Of a stretch of 33,476 nucleotides of DNA, positions 16,933 to 23,743 are shown piece after piece; the stretch's first letter is position 1; every line of letters begins with the position of its first letter. The position numbers were made by a program, and so were the translations under genes. Origin of the DNA: Phycisphaerales bacterium (GTDB lineage Bacteria > Planctomycetota > Phycisphaerae > Phycisphaerales > UBA1924); assembly GCA_015487555.1 (NCBI GenBank), contig WFPK01000027.1, positions 1 through 33,476 of the forward strand. The letters run 5' to 3'. The notes below the pieces were generated by a model. That model had not been told where the DNA came from, searched no databases, and was given only the letters and a program-made list of their open reading frames with translations.

Positions 16933-17817
16933 ATGCAAGACGATGCCCGCCGACTGATTGCCCAGCATGCCCAAACCGCCAAGCTCATGGGGGTTGATTT
17001 CTTGCCTTTGGGCAATGTGCCCGCTGCGCTCGCTCAGGCAGCATCGGCCTCAAACCCCACCGAACCCACCGAACCCACCGAATCGGCCCAGCCCGGCGGG
17101 CCGAGAGCCCCTCATGCCCCGCCGAGCTTTGAATCTGCTGACCAGCCGGGCGTTTCACCGATTTCTGCGGATGATCTGCAGCAGACCTATGCGCACCTTG
17201 GCGATCCCCAGGCCCGGCTCGATGCGCTGCGGGGCAAGTATGAAGCCGATGCGCCCCATCAGCATTTCAATACTCAGTTCGCCAACATCGTTTTTGGCGA
17301 GGGTAACCCCCAGGCCGACTTGATGTTCGTTGGCGAAGCGCCCGGCGAGCAGGAAGACCTCACCGGCCGTCCATTTGTCGGGCGTGCTGGTCAGCTTCTT
17401 GAGAAGATGATCCAGGCGATGGGGCTTTCGCGCGAGACGGTGTACATTACCAATGTGCTCAAAACCCGCCCGCCGGGCAATGCGACGCCGACGAGTCGGG
17501 AATCGGCGTTGTGCAAGCCGTATTTGATGGAGCAGATCCGGATCATTGAGCCCAAGGTGATCGTCACGCTCGGGCTGCCCGCGACGCAACTTCTGCTCAA
17601 GGTTTCGAGCCCGATGCGTTCGATGCGTGGGCACTGGCACGCGTTGCCCACCGAGGGCAACGCTGAGGGGATGCCTCGAGTCGAGATCATGCCGACCTAT
17701 CACCCAGCCTATCTGCTGCGCTCGTATACAGAGGAGAATCGCCGAAAGGTCTGGTCGGATTTGACGCAGGTGATCGACAAGCTCGGCGAGGCTTCGGGCG
17801 CATCGCGTGTACGCTGA
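16933..17817 (+). CDS. uracil-DNA glycosylase family 4-like, Fe-S cysteines mostly lost
   Basis: A 294-residue protein of the uracil-DNA glycosylase superfamily, which removes uracil from DNA in base-excision repair. Motif A is [17 protein letters not shown] (about residues 134-150) and motif B is HPAYLLR (from His257), both as in family 4. Family 4 enzymes hold a 4Fe-4S cluster with four Cys: a CxxC before the VFGEGNP strand, one in VxKCRPPGN and one in CxPYL. Here the region before IVFGEGNP has no Cys, KCR is KTR (Thr178), and only Cys194 (ALCKPYL) remains. Residues 1-110 form an extra low-complexity Pro/Ala-rich extension. ATG at 16933 is chosen; a TTG at 16915 is also in frame. Confidence 0.82.
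   Translation: MQDDARRLIAQHAQTAKLMGVDFLPLGNVPAALAQAASASNPTEPTEPTESAQPGGPRAPHAPPSFESADQPGVSPISADDLQQTYAHLGDPQARLDALRGKYEADAPHQHFNTQFANIVFGEGNPQADLMFVGEAPGEQEDLTGRPFVGRAGQLLEKMIQAMGLSRETVYITNVLKTRPPGNATPTSRESALCKPYLMEQIRIIEPKVIVTLGLPATQLLLKVSSPMRSMRGHWHALPTEGNAEGMPRVEIMPTYHPAYLLRSYTEENRRKVWSDLTQVIDKLGEASGASRVR
17056..17082 (+). repeat. 9-base tandem repeat in the glycosylase gene
   Basis: Three exact copies of CCCACCGAA encode Pro-Thr-Glu three times in the N-terminal linker of the glycosylase. Length change here would be in frame. Confidence 0.85.
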
Positions 17818-17820
17818 TTC

Positions 17821-18243
17821 CTACAGATACAAATCCAAGACCCGCCCCGTCGCGGGCAGTTGCGCCTGTCGAACCTGCTCGATCTTCACAGCTGCCGGGG
17901 CGATCGGCGTTACGGGTAATACCTCGCCGAGCTTTGGCAAGAGCTTGGCCGAACTACCCGGCTGATAGGTATCGCGTGGGCGGACGATCGCGGGGGGCTC
18001 GGGCGGTTGAATCTTGGGTTTGGGCACCAGATTCTCCGCTTCGAGCATCCGATGGAACGGCATCACCCCAGGAGCAGCTTCGAACCGCTTGGGCATCGGT
18101 ACAATCACCCGCACAGGCATCACCAGATGGGCTGGGTTCACCAATGCGGGATTGAACGAGTTTTCACTTCTTCCGATGCTCATTGCACCAGAACCCGTTG
18201 CATACTTTGTGCCGGGGCGGGCAGGTCCGAAAAGAACCGCCAT
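17821..18243 (-). CDS. proline-rich hypothetical protein
   Basis: A possible 140-residue protein in the gap between the convergent glycosylase gene (3 bases away) and divergent queA. Codon choice resembles its neighbours, with many C or G third positions, and no competing reading frame in this stretch resembles a protein. It is rich in Pro, Val and Ala (EAENLVPKPKIQPPEPPAIV), lacks a signal peptide or membrane helix, and matches no family I know. No clear ribosome site precedes the ATG at 18243; the Met at 18180 is another candidate. Confidence 0.5.
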   Translation of the reverse strand: MAVLFGPARPGTKYATGSGAMSIGRSENSFNPALVNPAHLVMPVRVIVPMPKRFEAAPGVMPFHRMLEAENLVPKPKIQPPEPPAIVRPRDTYQPGSSAKLLPKLGEVLPVTPIAPAAVKIEQVRQAQLPATGRVLDLYL

Positions 18244-18340
18244 GCGTGTTCGGACTCACGAAATGGTTGATTTTGCGATGAGTCGATTGGGTCAGCCTGT
18301 TGCACGGATGCAACGCCGATGGTGCGTATCATCCTCCCCG

Positions 18341-19480
18341 ATGCCCCGCCGACCGATCCATACCGATGAGCTTGATTTTGAGTTGCCCAAAGAACTCATC
18401 GCCACCAAGCCGATCGAGCCCCGGGATCAATCGAGGCTTTTGGTTGTTCATCGCTCGAATCCCGACCGGCTCGAACACCGGGTCTTTGCGGATCTGCCCG
18501 ACTTGCTCGAGCCTGAGGATTTGTTGGTTTTCAACCGCTCGCGTGTCGTCCCGGCAAGGCTCATCGGTGAAAACGCAGCCAATACAGGCGGCGCATTCGA
18601 AGGGCTGTATCTCTCTCCGCTCGAATCAATCGACGATTGCCCGGTCTGGGTCGCGCTGCTCAAAGCCAAACGCGCCAAACCTGGCAAACGCTATCGGCTC
18701 ATCGACGCCAACGGTCAGCCCACCGACATCGTCCTCGAGTTGATCGAAAAGCACGAACCCGAAGGCCCGGGCGCGTGGAAGGTGCGGGTGATCGGATCGA
18801 CGGATTCTACTGAACAGATTCTTGAGCGCATCGGGCACACGCCCTTGCCGCCTTATATTCTCGCCCAGCGCAAAGCCCGCGATGAGCACCCAACCGATGC
18901 TTACGACCGATCGCATTACCAGACTGTGTACGCATCGGATGATGAATCGGGTTCAGTCGCTGCCCCGACTGCCGGGCTGCACTTTACGCCTCGGGTCTTT
19001 GATGCGTTGGTATCCAGGTCTGTGCGCACCGCCGAGGTTGTCTTGCATGTGGGCGCGGGGACATTCAAACCCATCGAGACCGACACCCTCGATGCCCATC
19101 CGATGCACGCCGAGATGTGTTCGATGGGCGATGCGGGCGATTTGTTCCCGCCGAGGGGTTCTGGGCGAACGATTGCGGTGGGTTCGACGAGCGCTCGGAC
19201 GCTTGAGAGCTTCGCGGGGTTATACGAATCGAATCCGGTCTTGCCTCAGACCCATTCCACCCGGATCATGATCTCGCCGGGGTATCGTTGGCGGTGGGTC
19301 GATGGGATGGTGACGAACTTTCATCTCCCTCGGAGCACGCTTTTGGCGATGGTGGCGTCGATGCTCGATGTGCCCGGGGAGGTGGACGGGCTCGAACGCA
19401 TTCGTGCCATTTATGCACAAGCTGTCCACGAACAATACAGATTCTACTCCTATGGCGACGCGATGCTGATCCTGCCTTAG
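18341..19480 (+). CDS. queA: S-adenosylmethionine:tRNA ribosyltransferase-isomerase
   Basis: QueA transfers and rearranges the ribosyl part of SAM onto preQ1 in tRNA, giving epoxyqueuosine at position 34 of Asp, Asn, His and Tyr tRNAs. The 379-residue protein shows the family landmarks in order: LDFELPKELIATKPIEPRDQ, LVFNRSRVVPARL, SVAAPTAGLHF, VVLHVGAGTFKPIE, TIAVGSTSARTLES, THSTRIMISPGY and TNFHLPRSTLLAMV. It is longer than many QueA proteins (about 345) by modest loops. The ATG at 18341 is chosen because LDFELP follows directly; the frame stays open upstream without family sequence. No tgt or queG is nearby. asnS, encoding the charging enzyme of a queuosine-bearing tRNA, lies 10 kb away, probably by chance. 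Confidence 0.95.
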   Translation: MPRRPIHTDELDFELPKELIATKPIEPRDQSRLLVVHRSNPDRLEHRVFADLPDLLEPEDLLVFNRSRVVPARLIGENAANTGGAFEGLYLSPLESIDDCPVWVALLKAKRAKPGKRYRLIDANGQPTDIVLELIEKHEPEGPGAWKVRVIGSTDSTEQILERIGHTPLPPYILAQRKARDEHPTDAYDRSHYQTVYASDDESGSVAAPTAGLHFTPRVFDALVSRSVRTAEVVLHVGAGTFKPIETDTLDAHPMHAEMCSMGDAGDLFPPRGSGRTIAVGSTSARTLESFAGLYESNPVLPQTHSTRIMISPGYRWRWVDGMVTNFHLPRSTLLAMVASMLDVPGEVDGLERIRAIYAQAVHEQYRFYSYGDAMLILP

Positions 19481-19490
19481 ATCGCCCCCC

Positions 19491-19519
19491 GGTGGCCCGG
19501 TTCGCCGAGCCGGGCCACC
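19491..19519. repeat. single palindromic element (type A)
   Basis: GGTGGCCCGG (19491-19500) and CCGGGCCACC (19510-19519) are a perfect 10-base inverted repeat around TTCGCCGAG. It lies 10 bases after the queA stop and 52 bases before murE. It has the same sequence family as the arms inside mqnE. It has no T-tract, so it is not a typical terminator, though the RNA hairpin may protect or separate the messages. Confidence 0.88.
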
Positions 19520-19571
19520 AAGATGTTTTCTACCCAAACCTCCCCGGTTTCGACGATGTAGACTCCATCAT

Positions 19572-21122
19572 ATGAAACTCGATGAGCTGATAGCTGGGAT
19601 GGATGTGCGCTGTGTTGCGGGGGGCGAACACCTTGGCGTCGTGCGTATCTGTGATCTGACCGAGGATTCACGCACCGCCGTCCCCGGGTCGCTCTTCATC
19701 GCCCGATCGGGGACGCAGCTCGATGGCAACCGGTTCATCGAACCCGCGGTCCAATGCGGGTGCGTGGCCGTCCTTTCTGATCGTGAAGAGATTGAGCTCC
19801 CGATGCGATCCAAGGTCGTGGTGCTCGTCGCTGATGATGTCATGCAGGTCGGGGCCCAGCTCGCGGAGCGGTTTTATGGGGAGCCGAGTCGGTCGCTTTC
19901 GATCGCGGGCATTACCGGAACCAACGGCAAGACCACCATTGCTCATCTCGCCCACCAGCTCATCGAAGCTGCGGGGATCCGGTGCGGGTTGATCGGGACG
20001 GTGGAGATTGATGATGGGCGCGAGCGGGCGCGGGCGAGCATGACCACGCCGCCGGCGGTTGAACTGAGCCGAACGCTGGCAACGATGGTCGAGCACGGAT
20101 GCAAAGCAGCGGTGATGGAAGTGTCGAGCCATGCCCTCGATCAATCGCGTGTGGGTGCGATTCGTTTCGATGCCTGTGCCTTTACCAACCTCACCGGCGA
20201 TCACCTCGACTATCACCAAACGATGGCACACTACCGCGATGCCAAAGCCCGGCTCTTCGGGTTGCTCAAGCCCGATGGCATCGCAGCGATCAATATCGAA
20301 GATGACGCAGCCGACACCATGATCCAGGCGTGTCCCAAGAGCGCACAGATCGTGCGCTGCGCATTTGGCGAATCGGTGCGCATCGACGACGAGTCCATCG
20401 CGGGCATGACGCTGACGATGAATACGCCGATGGGCACGATCGAATCGCGCGTGCCGATCTTTGGGCGCTTCAATGTGATGAATGTTTTCCAAGCGGTTAT
20501 CCTCGCGGGGCAGGTTCTTGGGCGAGTAGGAATCTCGATCGAAGATCAACGCCGGGCGATCAATGAAGAGCTTCCTCACCTCACACTCCCCGCTGGGCGA
20601 CTCGAACGGGTTGAATCGTGCGAAGACGATCTGACGGTGCTGGTGGACTTCGCCCATACCGACGATGCGCTCAAGAGCGCGCTGGGCGCGATCCGGTCGG
20701 TGCTCGACGAGGATGCAAAGCTCTGGTGTGTCTTTGGGTGCGGCGGCGATCGGGATCAGTCCAAACGACCACGGATGGGCGCGATCGCATCGCAGCTCGC
20801 CGACGCGGTGGTGATTACCTCCGACAACCCACGCACCGAATCGCCCAATCGCATCATCGACGAAATCATCGCAGGCGTTGATGCAAACGACAAACCCAAA
20901 ATCAGCGTCCAATCCGATCGCGCCCGGGCGATCGGGTATGCGATCGCCCATGCCAGAGCTGGCGATGTGATCCTCATCGCGGGCAAAGGGCACGAGACCG
21001 AGCAGATCTGCCCCGATGCAATGGGAGGCACCCGAAGCGTCCACTTCGACGATTGCGAACATGCCCGGATTGCTTTGCGCCAGCGCAGGCTTGAATCATC
21101 GAACGAGGTGCACGAAGCATGA
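19572..21122 (+). CDS. murE: UDP-MurNAc-tripeptide ligase, meso-DAP type
   Basis: MurE adds the third amino acid to UDP-MurNAc-L-Ala-D-Glu during peptidoglycan precursor synthesis in the cytoplasm. The 516-residue protein has the N-terminal UDP-binding domain (ICDLTEDSRTAVPGSLFIA), the ATP loop GTNGKTT (residues 116-122), EVSSHALDQ RVG-type motif around residue 180, FTNLTGDHLDYH with the DHLDYH signature, and the C-terminal AGKGHE. DNPRTESP at residue 418 matches the DNPR motif that selects meso-diaminopimelate over lysine. The presence of this gene supports a peptidoglycan wall of the Gram-negative type. The stop overlaps murF by ATGA. The ATG at 19572 fits the family N-terminus. Confidence 0.96.
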   Translation: MKLDELIAGMDVRCVAGGEHLGVVRICDLTEDSRTAVPGSLFIARSGTQLDGNRFIEPAVQCGCVAVLSDREEIELPMRSKVVVLVADDVMQVGAQLAERFYGEPSRSLSIAGITGTNGKTTIAHLAHQLIEAAGIRCGLIGTVEIDDGRERARASMTTPPAVELSRTLATMVEHGCKAAVMEVSSHALDQSRVGAIRFDACAFTNLTGDHLDYHQTMAHYRDAKARLFGLLKPDGIAAINIEDDAADTMIQACPKSAQIVRCAFGESVRIDDESIAGMTLTMNTPMGTIESRVPIFGRFNVMNVFQAVILAGQVLGRVGISIEDQRRAINEELPHLTLPAGRLERVESCEDDLTVLVDFAHTDDALKSALGAIRSVLDEDAKLWCVFGCGGDRDQSKRPRMGAIASQLADAVVITSDNPRTESPNRIIDEIIAGVDANDKPKISVQSDRARAIGYAIAHARAGDVILIAGKGHETEQICPDAMGGTRSVHFDDCEHARIALRQRRLESSNEVHEA

Positions 21123-22540
21123 GCAGCCTGAGCTACGAGGATATCCGCATCGCGATGGATGCTCGGTGGGTGATCGAGCCCAAACTCGAAGTGTTCGATT
21201 TCGTAGGCGTCGCCATCGACACCCGCGCGATCGAGCCCGGGCAGCTCTTCTTCGCCTTCGTCGGCGAGCAGGTCGATGGGCATGATTACCTCGAGCACGC
21301 AGCCAAGGCGGGCGCGGGGATGTGCGTCATCACCGATGCGACCAAGGTGCCCGATGGGTTCGAGGTGCCCGTGCTGATTGTCGATGATGCGCTCGAGGCG
21401 ATCACGAAACTCGCTTGGACCTGGCGACAACGATTCAGGGCCAATCAAACCAAGGTCATCGCCATCACCGGCTCCAACGGCAAGACCACCACCTGCCGAC
21501 TCATTCACTCCGTGTGCGCACAAAGCGGGTTATCGTTTGTGTCGCCCAAGAGCTTCAACAACGCGCTGGGCGTGCCGATCACGATCCTCAATACGCCTCA
21601 GGATGCCGACTATCTGGTCGCTGAGCTCGGCACCAGTTCGCCCGGCGAGATCGCCGCCCGATCGGGGCTGATCGAACCCGACATCGCGGTGATTACTTCG
21701 ATCGGCTCTGCTCATCTTGAAGAGCTCGGCGATCGCGGCGGGGTGGCGCATGAGAAATCCCAGATCATCAAGGCTTTGCCCGATGGCGCCCACGCGATCA
21801 TCGTCGGGGGCATCGCCGAGCTCGAATCGGCGATCGAATCGGAAGCGGACCGTGTGCAGATCACCCGCATCGGGACAGAGGTGCCTATCGAGATTCTCGA
21901 AGCGACCGATCGGCACACGAGTTTCACCTTTGCGGGCGAGCCGTTCACGGTGCCGATGCTCGGGGAGCACAATGCGTCGAACGCTTCGCTGGCGGTTGCG
22001 GTGGGGCGAGTGCTGGGGATTGGCGACGATGCGATTCGAGCTCGATTGATGGCGGTCAGTCTCCCCGAGATGCGCTTCGATCGCATTGAAATCCCCACCA
22101 AGACCAAGTCGATCGTACTCTATAACGATGCCTACAACGCGAACCCGGATTCGATGCGGGCGGGCTTGAGGACCTTTGACCGATTGAATATCGAGGGAGA
22201 GAAAATCGCGATTCTGGGCGACATGCTCGAGCTGGGCGTGCACAATGCTGATGAGCACCAGGCATTGGTCGCAGCGTTGATGAAGTATCCTTCGATCGAC
22301 CGATTCATTTTGGTCGGCCCATCGTTTGCTGATGCTGCGAGTCCGAGCGATCGGATCACCGCCTACGCATCGTTCGATGCCCAGGTGATGACGCAGATCG
22401 CCCGTTTGGTTCTTCCGGGCTCGCATGTGCTGCTCAAGGGTTCGCGTGGGATGGCCCTTGAGCGGATCGTGTATATCCTCATCAGCAGCCGAGCTGCCAG
22501 ATCGGCTTCAACTCGAACCAAGGCATGGTTTCAGGCATGA
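21119..22540 (+). CDS. murF: UDP-MurNAc-tripeptide:D-Ala-D-Ala ligase
   Basis: MurF adds D-Ala-D-Ala to UDP-MurNAc-tripeptide, completing the cytoplasmic pentapeptide. The 473-residue protein shows VAIDTRAIEPGQLFFAFVGE, the ATP loop GSNGKTTT (residues 118-125), NNALGVPITIL, AELGTSSPGEIA, GSAHLEELG, the NDAYNANPDSM signature and LGDMLELG near the C-terminus. It starts in an ATGA overlap with murE and ends in one with mraY, so the three genes are translationally coupled. The last 15 residues (SASTRTKAWFQA) are a small family-atypical tail. Confidence 0.96.
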   Translation: MSSLSYEDIRIAMDARWVIEPKLEVFDFVGVAIDTRAIEPGQLFFAFVGEQVDGHDYLEHAAKAGAGMCVITDATKVPDGFEVPVLIVDDALEAITKLAWTWRQRFRANQTKVIAITGSNGKTTTCRLIHSVCAQSGLSFVSPKSFNNALGVPITILNTPQDADYLVAELGTSSPGEIAARSGLIEPDIAVITSIGSAHLEELGDRGGVAHEKSQIIKALPDGAHAIIVGGIAELESAIESEADRVQITRIGTEVPIEILEATDRHTSFTFAGEPFTVPMLGEHNASNASLAVAVGRVLGIGDDAIRARLMAVSLPEMRFDRIEIPTKTKSIVLYNDAYNANPDSMRAGLRTFDRLNIEGEKIAILGDMLELGVHNADEHQALVAALMKYPSIDRFILVGPSFADAASPSDRITAYASFDAQVMTQIARLVLPGSHVLLKGSRGMALERIVYILISSRAARSASTRTKAWFQA

Positions 22541-23724
22541 TTTATATTTTCTTTGAAATGCTGCAATCATGGACTGGTCTTGAGGTGTTCTACAAGCTCT
22601 TTTCGATCTTCGATCAGGTCCAGTTCCGGGCGCTGCTGGCTTCGGGGTTATCGTTTGCGATTGTGGTATTGATGGGCAAACGGGTGATCCGGTTTCTGAT
22701 CTCGATGAAGATCGGCGACGGCGGGGAGACCGACGCTGAGCTTTTACGCGAACATGCAGCAACCAAAGCCAATGTGCCCACCATGGGCGGGGTGTTGATC
22801 GTTGGTGCGATTTTTATCTCGACTATTTTGCTCGCAGACATCCGCATCAACCGGGTCTATCTGGGGCTTTTTACGCTCATCTGGCTTGCGTGTGTTGGTG
22901 GGGCGGACGATTGGCTCAAACTCACCGCTGCACGAAGAGGCACCGGACGCCAGGGGCTTTATTCATGGGAGAAACTGGTTTTTCAGCTCGGTATCGGGAT
23001 GATTGTCGGCTTTTTCGGATATCGGTATGGCGTGCTTGCTGATGGGGTTGATTCGATGGCCCATGTGCTCAACTTGCCCTTCCAGCGCACCTATGACCCG
23101 GGCACCAAGTTCGCTGCCGATGGATTGATTTACCTGAGTATGCCGATTTATATCTTCATCGCGACAATGATGGTCGCAGGGTTGTCCAATGCGGTCAACA
23201 TCACCGATGGGATGGACGGGCTTGCGTCGGGCACTTCGTTGATTATCACCTTTGGGCTTATCTTGCTGGCGCTGATCGCGGGCGATCAGGGGGCTGCCCA
23301 GTATCTCTATGTCCCCTTTGTCCCCTTCACCGACGAGCTGGCAGTGATGGCCGGGGCGATGGGCGGGGCGTGCCTTGGGTTTTTGTGGTGGAACTGTAAG
23401 CCGGCGCAGGTTTTCATGGGTGATACCGGGTCACTGGCTTTGGGGGGGTTGATCGGGTACATCGCGGTGATGATTCGCCAGGAGATTGTCGTGCTCGTGA
23501 TGTGCGGCGTATTCCTTCTCGAAATCGGCTCGGTTGTGCTTCAGGTCGGATGGTTCAAATATACCCGGATCAAAACTGGCACCGGCAGGCGCATCTTCCG
23601 GATCGCGCCCTATCACCATCATCTCCATCAAGGGGGATGGGCGGAGAATCAGGTGGTCAATCGGCTTTGGATTGTTGGGATTCTGCTCACGGTGATCGCG
23701 CTGGCATCGCTCAAGATCCGGTAG
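22537..23724 (+). CDS. mraY: phospho-MurNAc-pentapeptide transferase
   Basis: MraY moves phospho-MurNAc-pentapeptide from UDP to undecaprenyl phosphate, making lipid I at the inner membrane. The 395-residue polytopic protein carries the active-site Asp pair in GGADDWLK (124-125), NITDGMDGLA (Asp224, Asp227), FMGDTGSLALGG (Asp296) and the HHH motif in APYHHHLHQGGW (360-362). The ATG at 22537 gives an ATGA overlap with murF like that between murE and murF; a Met at 22525 is in frame. The usual next genes murD, ftsW and murG are absent: the following gene is convergent, so the division and wall cluster is broken here. Confidence 0.96.
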   Translation: MIYIFFEMLQSWTGLEVFYKLFSIFDQVQFRALLASGLSFAIVVLMGKRVIRFLISMKIGDGGETDAELLREHAATKANVPTMGGVLIVGAIFISTILLADIRINRVYLGLFTLIWLACVGGADDWLKLTAARRGTGRQGLYSWEKLVFQLGIGMIVGFFGYRYGVLADGVDSMAHVLNLPFQRTYDPGTKFAADGLIYLSMPIYIFIATMMVAGLSNAVNITDGMDGLASGTSLIITFGLILLALIAGDQGAAQYLYVPFVPFTDELAVMAGAMGGACLGFLWWNCKPAQVFMGDTGSLALGGLIGYIAVMIRQEIVVLVMCGVFLLEIGSVVLQVGWFKYTRIKTGTGRRIFRIAPYHHHLHQGGWAENQVVNRLWIVGILLTVIALASLKIR

Positions 23725-23743
23725 AGTGCGAAGACACCGGGCG

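Noticed and set aside
17821-17870. Possible terminator hairpin after the glycosylase gene (CCCG...CGGG)
   Set aside because: The stem is short and irregular and no T-tract follows.
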